A stretch of DNA of 35,950 nt from positions 1-35,950 of the forward strand of contig NZ_LUFH02000062.1 in assembly GCF_001586785.1 (NCBI RefSeq). Direction: 5' to 3'. Numbering within the stretch: position 1 is the first letter of the stretch; every line of letters starts with the position of its first letter. This document shows, one piece after another, positions 14,464 to 23,126 of this stretch. The position numbers were made by a program, and so were the translations under genes. Under the pieces are notes generated by a model. It ran no database searches and was not told the DNA's origin. It saw only the letters and a list, made by a program, of their open reading frames with translations. The stretch comes from Sphaerospermopsis aphanizomenoides BCCUSP55. GTDB lineage: Bacteria > Cyanobacteriota > Cyanobacteriia > Cyanobacteriales > Nostocaceae.

Positions 14464-15951
14464 ATGATCAAGTTTAGTTTTCGGCGTTGGTTATGTAGCT
14501 GTTTGGTGGTTGGGTTAAGCTGTTGCTTATTAGCTGGTTGTAGTGTAAATGTTAGTGGTGGAAAAACTTTAACAGTGGCCACAGAACCAACTTTTCCTCC
14601 TTTTGAGTTTCAGGGAAAAGGTGGAGAGTTAGAGGGTTTTTCGATTGATTTAATGAGGGCGGTTGCTGCTGCTGCTAATTTTCAAGTAGAGTTTCAAAGC
14701 TTACCTTTTGATGGCATGATTCCCGCACTGCAAGCTAAAACTATAGATGCAGCAATTAGTTCGATGACAATTACGGAAGAAAGAGCGAAAACTGTGGCTT
14801 TTTCCCGTCCTTATTTTAAAGCAGGATTAGCGATCGCCATTCGCGCTGATAACCAAGATATTACTGGGTTTGACAGTCTCCAAAATAAAAAAATTGCTGT
14901 GCAAATTGGTACAACTGGTGCAGCAAAGGCTAAAAGTGTAACTGGGGCGCAAGTTAGCAGTTTTGATTCTGCACCTCTAGCATTGCAAGAATTACAAAAT
15001 GGCAATGTGGATGCAGTGATTAATGATGCACCCGTAACTTTATACGCTGTAAATACAGGTAATCTACAAGGCATAAAAGTTATACAACAACTGCTAACAG
15101 AGGAATTTTATGGAATTGCTACTGCTAAAAAATCGCCTTATTTATCTTTGATTAATCAAGGTTTAGCAACAGTATTTAAAGATGGAAATTATCAACTAAT
15201 TTATCAAAAATGGTTTAAATCCACACCGCCAATATTGCCAGATAAACTACCATTTGCAAATTCAAAGGCAGATAAATTAAATTCTCTCAGCTTACTTTTG
15301 CAAGCTTTACCAACTTTATTAATTGGCGTATTAGTAACATTGCAATTAGCATTAATATCAGTCATATTTGGGTTGATTGGTGGTTCTTTAATTGGTATTT
15401 TGCATCTTTCTACAATTAAACCTGTAAGGTTATTAACCAGGGCTTATGTAGACTTTTTCAGAGGCACGCCCTTACTAGTGCAGATATTTATGATTTATTT
15501 TGGTTTACCAGCAATTTTTCAAGAAATGGGTTTTACCTTTTCATTAAATCGCCTTGTAGCTGGAGTAATTGCCTTGAGTTTAAATAGCGCGGCTTACATT
15601 GCCGAAATTGTCCGGGCTGGAATTCAATCAATAGCAATTGGACAATCAGAAGCAGCGCGTTCACTAGGTTTAAATTCATTCCAAACAATGCGTTATGTGA
15701 TTTTTCCCCAAGCCTTCCAGCGGATGATTCCACCATTGGGTAATGAATTTATTAGTTTATTGAAAGATACGAGTTTAGTAGCAGTAATCGGTTTTGAAGA
15801 ATTGTTCCGTAAAGGACAGCTAATAGTAGCAGAAAATTATCGCGCTTTTGAAATTTACGCTATGGTAGCTGTGATTTATTTATGTTTGACATTGGTTTCT
15901 TCTCAAGCCATTTCTAGGTTAGAAAAATGGATGAAGTTGAGAGGGGTGTGA
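14464..15951 (+). CDS. bgtB: Fused substrate-binding/permease protein of an amino-acid ABC transporter (Bgt type)
   Basis: 495 aa. The start is ATG 14464, with SD AAGGA at about 14452-14456; an upstream TTG frame is only the heptamer array. A signal peptide with lipobox LLAGC (Cys26) precedes a polar-amino-acid binding domain (residues about 35-260; FPPFEFQ, EGFSIDLMRAV, SSMTITEERAK with the carboxylate-binding Arg). From about 275 it is a GlnP/HisM-type permease with the EAA loop (SEAARSLGLNSFQTMRYVIFPQAF). This matches cyanobacterial BgtB, where binding protein and permease are one chain and the ATPase BgtA is encoded elsewhere. Indeed no ATPase gene is adjacent. Substrates are probably glutamine, glutamate and basic amino acids. 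BgtB paralogues exist, so the symbol is tentative. Confidence 0.85.
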   Translation: MIKFSFRRWLCSCLVVGLSCCLLAGCSVNVSGGKTLTVATEPTFPPFEFQGKGGELEGFSIDLMRAVAAAANFQVEFQSLPFDGMIPALQAKTIDAAISSMTITEERAKTVAFSRPYFKAGLAIAIRADNQDITGFDSLQNKKIAVQIGTTGAAKAKSVTGAQVSSFDSAPLALQELQNGNVDAVINDAPVTLYAVNTGNLQGIKVIQQLLTEEFYGIATAKKSPYLSLINQGLATVFKDGNYQLIYQKWFKSTPPILPDKLPFANSKADKLNSLSLLLQALPTLLIGVLVTLQLALISVIFGLIGGSLIGILHLSTIKPVRLLTRAYVDFFRGTPLLVQIFMIYFGLPAIFQEMGFTFSLNRLVAGVIALSLNSAAYIAEIVRAGIQSIAIGQSEAARSLGLNSFQTMRYVIFPQAFQRMIPPLGNEFISLLKDTSLVAVIGFEELFRKGQLIVAENYRAFEIYAMVAVIYLCLTLVSSQAISRLEKWMKLRGV

Positions 15952-15973
15952 ATTAGGATTTTGAGGATTTCTT

Positions 15974-16037
15974 GTCTGAATCAGGTGGTTATCGAGCGAA
16001 GTCGAGATGATGTCCAGGATTTCAGGATTTTCAGGAT
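15974..16037 (-). repeat. Dispersed repeat, long form, copy 5 (reverse)
   Basis: The 40-bp repeat with a 24-bp insertion (core GGTTATCGAGCGAAGTCGAG) after GGACAT. It is part of an imperfect ~120-bp tandem duplication with copy 6. Confidence 0.85.
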
Positions 16038-16093
16038 GTTGTTTGATGATTGTTGTGGGAGGAGTTTTTCAATTGGTGTTTAATGATTTTCTT

Positions 16094-16157
16094 GTCTGAA
16101 TCAGGTGGTTATCGAGCGAAGTCGAGATAATGTCCAGGATTTGAGGATTGACAGGAT
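16094..16157 (-). repeat. Dispersed repeat, long form, copy 6 (reverse)
   Basis: As copy 5. Its reverse complement matches copy 7 (16327-16390) at about 60 of 64 positions, so copies 6 and 7 could pair as the arms of a large hairpin. Confidence 0.85.
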
Positions 16158-16242
16158 TTTTTTACTGATTTTTGCGGGAGTATTGTTTAACAGGTGGATA
16201 TTTTATAAATGTTTTATATGATTTATATCAGATAATTGTTAA

Positions 16243-16310
16243 AATTACGAATTACGAATTACGAATTACGAATTACGAATTACGAATTACGAATTACGAA
16301 TTACGAATTA
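16243..16310. repeat. Heptamer tandem repeat (AATTACG)n
   Basis: Nine perfect copies of AATTACG plus a partial tenth (AATTA), without interruption. It lies at the centre of the inverted array of long-form repeats between the convergent genes bgtB and the nuclease gene. Confidence 0.95.
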
Positions 16311-16326
16311 ATTTACTAAGTATCTC

Positions 16327-16390
16327 ATCCTGTACATCCTTAAATCCTGGACATTATCTCGACTTCGCTCGATAACCACCTGATTCTGAC
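16327..16390 (+). repeat. Dispersed repeat, long form, copy 7
   Basis: Sixty-four bases, identical to copy 8, from which it is separated by AAATAATCAA, giving a 74-bp tandem period. Confidence 0.9.
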
Positions 16391-16400
16391 AAATAATCAA

Positions 16401-16464
16401 ATCCTGTACATCCTTAAATCCTGGACATTATCTCGACTTCGCTCGATAACCACCTGATTCTGAC
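16401..16464 (+). repeat. Dispersed repeat, long form, copy 8
   Basis: Identical to copy 7, including the 24-bp insertion. The same AAATAATCAA spacer follows it. Confidence 0.9.
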
Positions 16465-16474
16465 AAATAATCAA

Positions 16475-16514
16475 ATCCTGTACATCCTGAAATCTTGGAT
16501 ATCCTAATTCAGAC
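16475..16514 (+). repeat. Dispersed repeat, short form, copy 9
   Basis: A 40-bp copy without the 24-bp insertion. It has several substitutions (AAATCTTGGATATCC, AATTCAGAC) and ends 30 bp before the nuclease stop codon. Confidence 0.85.
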
Positions 16515-16544
16515 AAATTGTGAAGATTTAAACTTTTCAGTATT

Positions 16545-17114
16545 TCACTTACTCATCTTTCGATATTCCCAAGGATCAACAAATTTCCTGTCACTCCAAA
16601 CGCCAATCTTTCGCTGTTGCGCTTTTGCTTCAGCTTGTTGCAGTAAATCTTTACTCGGACACTTGCTTAAATAAGAACGATAGACTTTAGTTAGTCCTTC
16701 CTGTAATAAAACTTGTTGGATAAAAGTTCCATCTTTTAATCGCACTTCTGCAACTTTTCTACCATAGCGATCGCTATCTACCACAGTTAACTTGACGCGA
16801 TCGCCTGATTTTCTCACTAGTTCCTCTACTCTTGTTTGTGCTTTCACACCCCAATTAAATTGATTCACATCTCGAACCCGTGTACTATTTTTCTCTTTTT
16901 TAGAGTGAGGTACTTCCGGTGCATCCACACAAGCAAACCGGACTGTAAATTTCTGATTATCCGCACCCCTTAATACCAAGGTATCACCATCACTGACTCG
17001 TTCCACAATATCACCAGTGGCTGGAAATAAGCGGTCACATCCCATCAAACTCAGAACAATGATAGCTGTACCCAGCCAAATTAATACTTGTTTAGTTAAT
17101 TTATTCATTTTCAT
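16545..17114 (-). CDS. Thermonuclease (SNase)-family lipoprotein
   Basis: 189 aa. The N-terminal signal ends in LSLMGC, a lipobox with Cys26, so it is probably anchored in the envelope. Residues about 33-187 are a staphylococcal-nuclease-like domain: GDIVERVSDGDTLVLRG, then FTVRFACVDAPEVP (metal/phosphate-binding Arg and Asp), DSDRYGRKVAEVRLKDG with the catalytic-type Arg, and LLQQAEAKAQQRKIGVWSD. Such enzymes cleave DNA and RNA with Ca2+. ATG codons occur at 17114 and 17108; either could start. It is convergent with bgtB across the repeat-rich region. Confidence 0.9.
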   Translation of the reverse strand: MKMNKLTKQVLIWLGTAIIVLSLMGCDRLFPATGDIVERVSDGDTLVLRGADNQKFTVRFACVDAPEVPHSKKEKNSTRVRDVNQFNWGVKAQTRVEELVRKSGDRVKLTVVDSDRYGRKVAEVRLKDGTFIQQVLLQEGLTKVYRSYLSKCPSKDLLQQAEAKAQQRKIGVWSDRKFVDPWEYRKMSK

Positions 17115-17350
17115 TCACCAAACATTCAGTTAGTAGTTATCACTTATCAATCTACTAATCAATTAGTTGAACATCATATTACAGCAATACCACTGACTTT
17201 GCAGTTAAGCCTGTTAATGTGTAAAATTGATACTGAATTCCTCTGAGCCAGCAGATAGATATCATAATAATTTTAGATGGCTCAATTTGACTGAATTCGC
17301 AGATACTATTCAGGATTAAGCCACTCAACCATCATCCTCAAATCAAGATT

Positions 17351-17605
17351 ATGGAACATATTCAGCAACGTCAACGATGCGCTGCATCTCAAGAGTTTCA
17401 ACAATCTCTCAACCAGTTGGAAGATATCCTACAGGTTAATTTTTCTGATCATCAGAGTATCACGGAACTGACTAACAGTAACACTACTAACGAAAAAATA
17501 AGTGAAAATACAGAAGCTATTGATATAGCAGCTTTAGAAGATGCTGTAGCTGATATTGAACAATATTTGGCACAGAAAGAAAAAAACCGCAAAACTGAAA
17601 ATTAA
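17351..17605 (+). CDS. Small acidic conserved protein
   Basis: 84 aa, ATG start. Helical and acidic, with two likely coiled-coil segments (SQEFQQSLNQLEDILQVNF and DIAALEDAVADIEQYLAQKEKNRK) separated by an Asn/Thr-rich linker. There is no membrane segment or enzyme motif. The pattern matches short cyanobacterial proteins of unknown function I have seen, but I cannot name it. It stands alone, downstream of a 236-bp gap in which no further gene is visible. Confidence 0.65.
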   Translation: MEHIQQRQRCAASQEFQQSLNQLEDILQVNFSDHQSITELTNSNTTNEKISENTEAIDIAALEDAVADIEQYLAQKEKNRKTEN

Positions 17606-17690
17606 TGACTCATACAGTTGAGGAAGTAAACTGCGGAGAGTTCAAAAGCTTTACAGCAACAGGATTTTATTGCTAATTCCTGACTGCTGA

Positions 17691-18482
17691 TTATTGACCG
17701 CTACTGTAAATCTTTTGTCGTTGGGCTTCATATAACATTAAAGCTGCGGTGATCGCCACGTTCAAGGATTCAACTCCCGGACTGAGGGGAATTTTGACTT
17801 GGGTATCAGCCATTGCTGCTAAATCATCTGACAAACCCGCACCTTCATTTCCCAGTAAAATTAAGCTAGGTTTACGCCAATCTACCTGCCAATAAGTTAA
17901 ACTTGCAGTTGGTAAAGTAGCAACTACCTGCATTCCTGCTTTTTGACATTGCTGAACTGTTGCTGTCAAATCCTGACTCACTGCCTTATTTAAGCGAAAC
18001 CACTGTCCAGCAGATGCACGTAAAACCTTGGGGTTATCTAAGTCCACACTATCATCACTCAACCATAAACCCGATGCACCAGCAGCAGCCGCAGTGCGAA
18101 TTATAGTTCCCAAATTACCAGGATCTTGAAGAGTTTCCACAGCCAAAACTAAACCAGTATCAGGAACTTGAGTTTGCTGTTCACTTTGTTTTGCTGTTGC
18201 TACCACCCCATCTGGTTGTACAGTGGTTGCTATTGCTGCTAAAACTTCTTCACTGACAATTTCTGCGCGATCGCATTGAATATAAGCCTTCTCCCATAAT
18301 TGGGGATGTGTTTCCTGCCATTGAGGAGTGCAACATACCACCTCTAACGGATAATTAACCGCACAAGCTTCTTCTAATAAATGTGTCCCTTCCAATAAAA
18401 ATAACTGCTGTTTGTGCCTCTCCTTGGGAGAGTGCAACTTGCGAATTTGCTTAACTAGGGAATTTTGTAAACTGGTCAGCAC
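17691..18482 (-). CDS. TrmH/SpoU-family RNA 2'-O-ribose methyltransferase
   Basis: 263 aa. The N-terminal part (LTSLQNSLVKQIRKLHSPKERHKQQLFLLEGTHLLEEA) is the SpoU substrate-binding domain. The SPOUT knot shows motif 1 (ETLQDPGNLGTIIRTAAAAGASGLWLSDDSVDLDNPKVLRAS), motif 2 (LILLGNEGAGLS) and motif 3 (VKIPLSPGVESLNVAITAALMLYEA). It uses S-adenosylmethionine to methylate a ribose in rRNA or tRNA; the target (23S G2251-like or a thiostrepton-type site) cannot be decided. It is downstream of tRNA-Leu(CAG) on the same strand. Confidence 0.9.
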   Translation of the reverse strand: MLTSLQNSLVKQIRKLHSPKERHKQQLFLLEGTHLLEEACAVNYPLEVVCCTPQWQETHPQLWEKAYIQCDRAEIVSEEVLAAIATTVQPDGVVATAKQSEQQTQVPDTGLVLAVETLQDPGNLGTIIRTAAAAGASGLWLSDDSVDLDNPKVLRASAGQWFRLNKAVSQDLTATVQQCQKAGMQVVATLPTASLTYWQVDWRKPSLILLGNEGAGLSDDLAAMADTQVKIPLSPGVESLNVAITAALMLYEAQRQKIYSSGQ

Positions 18483-18543
18483 AATTTTAGATTTTAGATT
18501 TTGGATTTTAGGTGTATCTAAAACCCAATTTTATGATTAGTAA

Positions 18544-18625
18544 TGCGGAACCCGGGACTTGAACCCGGAAGCCTTGCGGCACTAGAACCTGAATCTAGCG
18601 CGTCTGCCAATTCCGCCAGTTCCGC
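18544..18625 (-). tRNA. tRNA-Leu (CAG)
   Basis: Eighty-two bases without encoded CCA. Acceptor GCGGAAC pairs with GTTCCGC. The anticodon stem CTAGA/TCTAG holds the loop TTCAGGT, giving anticodon CAG. It has the long variable arm of a class II tRNA and a standard T-loop GGTTCAAGTCC. It is a fully paired, functional-looking gene. Confidence 0.95.
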
Positions 18626-18686
18626 TGGCATTTATATCTTATCAACAGTTTCCTATTATTGCTTAAATGTTGGAGATTGTCAACAT

Positions 18687-18826
18687 AACAGGGAACAGGG
18701 AACAGGGAACAGGGAACAGGGAACAGGGAACAGGGAACAGGGAACAGGGAACAGGGAACAGGGAACAGGGAACAGGGAACAGGGAACAACTGACTACTGA
18801 CCACACTGACCACTGACCACTGACTA
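18687..18826. repeat. Heptamer arrays (AACAGGG)14 and (ACTGACC)n
   Basis: Fourteen perfect head-to-tail copies of AACAGGG (18687-18784) are followed by a shorter, less regular array of ACTGACC units (about 18789-18826). The ORFs that run through on both strands are simple readings of the repeat and are not genes. The remaining gene-free sequence to 18907 shows nothing recognisable. Confidence 0.95.
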
Positions 18827-18919
18827 ATAACCAAACAAAATGTAGACAAACCAACTCTTTACTGTAGAATCAAACCAACTTCAAACCTTTATTATTATTT
18901 ATTTGTTGGAGGTAGGCTT

Positions 18920-20299
18920 ATTAATTCTTCTAGCAGCTTACCAGATGCCAAGTTGTCACCTGAAGCAGACTCCTCAGTCTTGCAAATTTGGGGTGGGCAT
19001 CCTCTGCGGGGTCATGTAAGAATTAGCGGGGCAAAAAATTCAGCACTAGTCATCATGGCTGGAACTTTGCTTTGTTCAGGCGATTGTCGGATTCGTAACG
19101 TCCCATTATTAGCGGACGTAGAACGCATGGGGCAAGTTTTATCAGCTTTAGGTTTACGCTTAACCAGAGAAAATGACATTTTAGATGTCAATGCCAGGGA
19201 AATCAGCACATCCAAAGCGCCCTATGAACTTGTCACCCAACTGCGAGCCAGTTTTTTTGCGATCGGTCCAATTTTGGCAAGACTGGGAGTAGCACAAATG
19301 CCATTACCGGGGGGTTGTGCCATTGGTGCAAGACCTGTTGATTTGCACGTCAGGGGACTGCAAGCAATGGGGGCAGAAGTGCAAATTGAGCATGGTATTT
19401 GTAATGCCTATGTTCCTGGTAGCAATAATAGATTGCAGGGAGCGAAAATTTACTTAGATACTCCCAGCGTTGGTGCAACCGAAACCTTAATGATGGCAGC
19501 TACCCTAGCGGATGGGGAAACAATTCTTGAAAATGCAGCCAGAGAACCAGAAGTAGTGGATTTAGCTAACTTCTGTAACTCAATGGGAGCAAAAATTCAA
19601 GGTGCAGGTACAAGTACAATTACCATAGTTGGTGTAGAAAAATTACATTCTACCGACTACAGCATTATTCCTGATCGGATTGAAACAGGAACTTTTTTAC
19701 TCGCTGGAGCAATTACTCGTTCAGAATTATTACTGTCTCCAGTAGCACCAGACCATTTAATTCCCGTCATTGCCAAGTTGCGGGATATTGGCGTACCTAT
19801 CATTGAAGAAGCATCAGACTGTTTGCGGGTTTTACCAGCCGAGAAACTCAGAGCCACAGATATTGATACCTTACCCCATCCGGGTTTTCCCACAGATATG
19901 CAAGCGCCATTTATGGCATTGCTGACTTTAGCAGAAGGTGACAGTATCATTAATGAATCTGTGTTTGAAAATCGTCTGCGTCATGCTTCCGAGTTAAACC
20001 GCTTGGGTGCTGATATTCGCGTTAAAGGTAATACAGCCTTTGTGCGTGGCGTGTCCATGTTATCTGGCGCACCAGTCATAGGTACGGATTTACGGGCATC
20101 CGCAGCCTTGGTAATAGCTGGACTAGCCGCAGAAGGACAAACTACCATTCAAGGATTAAAACACTTAGACCGTGGCTATGACCGTCTGGATATGAAGTTA
20201 CAGCAACTAGGTGCAAAAATTATCCGTGTAAATGAAGCATCAACAGATGCAGAATTATGTACGAATAACAATCATCCTTCGCCTCCAGTATCTATCTAA
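18920..20299 (+). CDS. murA: UDP-N-acetylglucosamine 1-carboxyvinyltransferase
   Basis: MurA transfers enolpyruvate to UDP-GlcNAc, the first committed step of peptidoglycan synthesis, in the cytoplasm. Motifs: [16 protein letters not shown] (substrate-binding Lys/Asn), [14 protein letters not shown], and [17 protein letters not shown] with the catalytic, fosfomycin-targeted Cys, then [14 protein letters not shown] and [16 protein letters not shown]. The start needs care. TTG 18953 opens a 448-aa frame but has no SD. A clean SD GGAGG (18908-18912) sits 7 bp before ATT 18920, in frame, adding the plausible prefix [11 protein letters not shown] before LSPEADSS. I therefore place the start at ATT 18920 (459 aa). 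A hairpin terminator follows at 20328-20361. Confidence 0.9.
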   Translation: MNSSSSLPDAKLSPEADSSVLQIWGGHPLRGHVRISGAKNSALVIMAGTLLCSGDCRIRNVPLLADVERMGQVLSALGLRLTRENDILDVNAREISTSKAPYELVTQLRASFFAIGPILARLGVAQMPLPGGCAIGARPVDLHVRGLQAMGAEVQIEHGICNAYVPGSNNRLQGAKIYLDTPSVGATETLMMAATLADGETILENAAREPEVVDLANFCNSMGAKIQGAGTSTITIVGVEKLHSTDYSIIPDRIETGTFLLAGAITRSELLLSPVAPDHLIPVIAKLRDIGVPIIEEASDCLRVLPAEKLRATDIDTLPHPGFPTDMQAPFMALLTLAEGDSIINESVFENRLRHASELNRLGADIRVKGNTAFVRGVSMLSGAPVIGTDLRASAALVIAGLAAEGQTTIQGLKHLDRGYDRLDMKLQQLGAKIIRVNEASTDAELCTNNNHPSPPVSI

Positions 20300-20327
20300 G
20301 GTTAGGGTGTTTTGTGTTTGGTGATTT

Positions 20328-20361
20328 AATGGCGGATTTTACTTTAGTAATTTTCGCCATT
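20328..20361 (+). terminator. Hairpin terminator after murA
   Basis: AATGGCG (20328-20334) pairs with CGCCATT (20355-20361), and the inner bases GATTTTACT/AGTAATTTT extend the stem with a few mismatches. TTATTTACTTTTT follows. The rest of the gap to 20504 shows no clear promoter hexamers. Confidence 0.65.
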
Positions 20362-20504
20362 TATTTACTTTTTGATTGATTTTTTAAAATGCTAAATTTC
20401 TTCTCTCTCAACAACCACTACAGAAAGTTAATTAATATAGTTATACAATGGGTGTAATATCATTAACAATTTCTTTTTCTTACCCAGACCAACAATAGTT
20501 GTTT

Positions 20505-21614
20505 ATGCTTCAAAGACTATATGTACACAACTTCAGATGCCTAGAAAATTTTGAGATGCCTACAAAGGGGATGCCATCTATTCTCTTGATTGGAAAAAAC
20601 GGTTCAGGTAAATCAACTATCGCAACTGCATTAGAGGTACTTCAATCTGTTGGTAGAGGTATAAATAGAGTTGGGCAACTTGTTCATTCTAAAGATTTTA
20701 CTCGTGGCAGGTCTGATGTTCCGATGCGCTTTGAAATAGAAGTTTTACTTAAAGATAAATTATATAAACATATCTTGGCTTTAGAGTTGCCAGACAAATT
20801 TAAAGAACTTCGAGTTTCTGAAGAAGCATTGCTAGTTTCGGGAGAACCAATCTACTCTAGAAAAGAAGCTCAAGTTACTCTTTATTCTAGTTCACAAAAT
20901 CGAGAAGCTCAGTTTTTGGTTGATTGGCATTTGGTAGCTCTGCCAGTAATACAAGAGCAATCTGAAACTGATCCACTTCGTATTTTCAAAACTTGGCTGG
21001 CTCGTATGATTATTTTAGCTCCGATTCCCAGCTTAATGACAGGAGACTCCAACGGCGAAACTTTAGAACCAACACGAGATGCTTCAAACTTCGGAGAGTG
21101 GTTTTCTGGGTTACTTGGTCGCTACCCAGCCTCGTACACACAGTTTGACAAATATCTCCGAGAAATTATGCCCGACATTACAGATGTTCAGAACGAACTT
21201 ATTGGCAAAGATTTTAAAACTTTGATTGTTCGGTTTGAAGAAAATAATGCGAATTTAAGTGTTAACTTTCAAGATTTATCTGATGGAGAAAAATGCTTTT
21301 TTCTTTGCGCTGTTGTTTTAGCTGCTAATAAATTCTATGGACCACTTTTTTGCTTTTGGGATGAGCCTGATAACTATCTTTCCATATCAGAAGTAGGACA
21401 TTTTGTTACATCTCTACGACGAGCATTTAAGAATAGTGGACAAATTTTAGTCACTTCTCATAATCCTGAAGCAATCAGAAAATTTTCAAATGAAAACACT
21501 TTAGTTATTGATAGAAAAAGTCACTTAGAACCAACCTTAATTAGACTGCTTAGTGAGATACCTTTTACGGGTGATCTGATCAATGCCTTGATTGGTGGCG
21601 ATATAGAATTATGA
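20505..21614 (+). CDS. ABC/SMC-like ATPase of a two-gene module (AAA_21 type)
   Basis: 369 aa from ATG 20505 (a TTG two codons earlier is less likely). Starts LQRLYVHNFRCLENFEM, the typical opening of RecF/OLD-like ATPases. In the numbering from that TTG: Walker A GKNGSGKST (32-40), ABC signature LSDGE (260-264), Walker B FCFWDEPDNYLS (284-295) and H-loop TSHNPEA (H321). There is no long coiled coil and no C-terminal nuclease domain, so it is the free ATPase partner of the overlapping next gene. Comparable ATPase-plus-TOPRIM pairs (OLD/Gabija, PARIS AriAB, RloAB) protect against phages. It is related in plan, but I cannot place it in a named family. The locus lacks HIP1 sites. Confidence 0.85.
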   Translation: MLQRLYVHNFRCLENFEMPTKGMPSILLIGKNGSGKSTIATALEVLQSVGRGINRVGQLVHSKDFTRGRSDVPMRFEIEVLLKDKLYKHILALELPDKFKELRVSEEALLVSGEPIYSRKEAQVTLYSSSQNREAQFLVDWHLVALPVIQEQSETDPLRIFKTWLARMIILAPIPSLMTGDSNGETLEPTRDASNFGEWFSGLLGRYPASYTQFDKYLREIMPDITDVQNELIGKDFKTLIVRFEENNANLSVNFQDLSDGEKCFFLCAVVLAANKFYGPLFCFWDEPDNYLSISEVGHFVTSLRRAFKNSGQILVTSHNPEAIRKFSNENTLVIDRKSHLEPTLIRLLSEIPFTGDLINALIGGDIEL

Positions 21615-22096
21615 GCATAAATAAGTATGATCAGCACATTTTTGTATTGCCAGAAGATGATGCTAATCGCCAAATTGCCAATGGATTTATTCAGAATTTA
21701 AACCTAAATCAACGTGCTATTCAAGTTCGACCAATTGCCAACGGTTGGAAAAAAGCTGTGGAGCAATTAACGAACGATTATGCCGCAGCAATGCGACAGT
21801 TTCCAAAAAGAATGATGGTTTTACTTATTGATTTTGATGAACGTGAGGATAGATTCAGTTATGTACAAAGTCACATCCCAGAGGATCTAATTAATAGAGT
21901 ATTCGTGCTTGGTGTACAATCTAATCCAGAAAGTCTTCAAAGAGATATCAAACAGAGTTTGGAGGCTATTGGCGAAGCTCTTGCTACAGATTGCGCTGAA
22001 AACAAAAATCAATTATGGGGACATCATCTTCTCATACACAATAAACCTGAGCTAGAACGGATGATTAAATTTGTTAAACCATTTCTGTTTAATTAG
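21611..22096 (+). CDS. TOPRIM-like effector candidate
   Basis: 161 aa, starting inside the ATPase stop (ATGA 21611-21614). The layout suits a small TOPRIM fold: an N-terminal acidic turn FVLPEDDANRQIANGF (E15, D16, D17), a central RMMVLLIDFDERED (D74-x-D76) and a C-terminal GHHLLIHNKPELERMIKF. These could be the Glu and DxD of a Mg2+-dependent nuclease active site. It is also reminiscent of DUF4276-type partners of ATPases. It would be the effector released or activated by the ATPase. The assignment rests on motif spacing only. Confidence 0.65.
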   Translation: MSINKYDQHIFVLPEDDANRQIANGFIQNLNLNQRAIQVRPIANGWKKAVEQLTNDYAAAMRQFPKRMMVLLIDFDEREDRFSYVQSHIPEDLINRVFVLGVQSNPESLQRDIKQSLEAIGEALATDCAENKNQLWGHHLLIHNKPELERMIKFVKPFLFN

Positions 22097-22204
22097 GCAG
22101 AAGTCAAACAATAAGCACATTATCTCAAGGTACTAGCAATGCCCACCCTGCGGAAATCGTTATACTAGCTGTGGGAAATATATTTTTTATTGATTGCCAT
22201 AATT

Positions 22205-23080
22205 ATGTCTTTACTTCAAACCCCACTAATTGGTTTAAAAGCTGACTCATTCCGCCATCCTCTAGACCTGGAAGCAACGAAAACTCTTAAGCAAATTCCC
22301 GGTATAGATATGATGGTCAGAAATTGGCTAGGGCCAATGGCTGAACAGGTTTTTTATGTAGAAAATATTGCTTCTAGTATTTTGGTCGGTGAAAAACAAT
22401 TACCAGATTTACACAAGTTATTATTAGATGCTTGCAATATTTTAGATATTGAGCCACCCCAGTTATATGTCCGTCAACATCCTGCTCCCAATGCGTATAC
22501 TTTTGCGATGCGAGGTAAGCAGCCCTTTGTCGTCCTGCACACTTCCTTAATTGATATTCTCACACCAGAGGAAATTCAAGCTGTAATTGCCCATGAGTTG
22601 GGACATCTTAAATGTGACCACAGCGTTTATTTAACACCTGTAAATTTATTAGTCTTAGCCGCAGCAATTTTACCTAATGTTGGTGCTGTTGTAGCTCAAG
22701 CATTACAGGCACAATTATTAGAATGGGTGCGTTGTGCAGAATTTACTTGCGATCGCGCTGCTTTGTTAGCTACCCAAAACCCTAGAGTTGTGATGTCAGT
22801 ATTAATGAAGTTAGCGGGTGGCTCTCCTACCTTAGCACCCCAATTAAATTTAGATGCCTTTGTTGCCCAAGCCCGTGCTTATGATGACATCAGTAAAACT
22901 GAACTGGGTGTCATGGTGAAAGAAGCCCGCACTGCCCAATTAAGCCATCCCGTACCAGTATTACGCGCTAGGGAAATTGACCGTTGGGCAAGTAGTACAG
23001 AATACCATAAATTACTGCAAAATCACGGTTTTAAAGACAATTTGGAAACCGCACCCAAGGGTGGATGGCGCAATTGGTAA
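22205..23080 (+). CDS. M48-family zinc metallopeptidase (HtpX-like)
   Basis: 291 aa from ATG 22205 (an upstream TTG at 22190 is unlikely). Contains the zinc motif HELGH (H130, E131, H134) and the downstream zinc ligand Glu in EFTCDRAA (E179). A hydrophobic stretch follows HELGH (VNLLVLAAAILPNVGAVVAQ), suggesting membrane association. YVRQHPAPNAYTFAMRGKQPFVVLHTSLIDILTPEEIQAVIAHELGH is the standard M48 pattern. Members degrade damaged membrane proteins or act in quality control. It is a conserved cyanobacterial gene with a HIP1 site near 22750, marking a return to core sequence after the ATPase pair. Confidence 0.9.
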   Translation: MSLLQTPLIGLKADSFRHPLDLEATKTLKQIPGIDMMVRNWLGPMAEQVFYVENIASSILVGEKQLPDLHKLLLDACNILDIEPPQLYVRQHPAPNAYTFAMRGKQPFVVLHTSLIDILTPEEIQAVIAHELGHLKCDHSVYLTPVNLLVLAAAILPNVGAVVAQALQAQLLEWVRCAEFTCDRAALLATQNPRVVMSVLMKLAGGSPTLAPQLNLDAFVAQARAYDDISKTELGVMVKEARTAQLSHPVPVLRAREIDRWASSTEYHKLLQNHGFKDNLETAPKGGWRNW

Positions 23081-23126
23081 AATTAGGTGACAGGTGACAG
23101 AAAAGAAAGTAGGAGGAGTGGGGTAA

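Noticed and set aside
15974-16514. CRISPR-like array
   Set aside because: Spacers between repeats are identical short AAATAATCAA or unrelated longer DNA, orientation switches, and no cas genes are near.
18543-18854. ORFs on both strands over the AACAGGG array
   Set aside because: They are periodic translations of a perfect heptamer array and of the tRNA-Leu gene.
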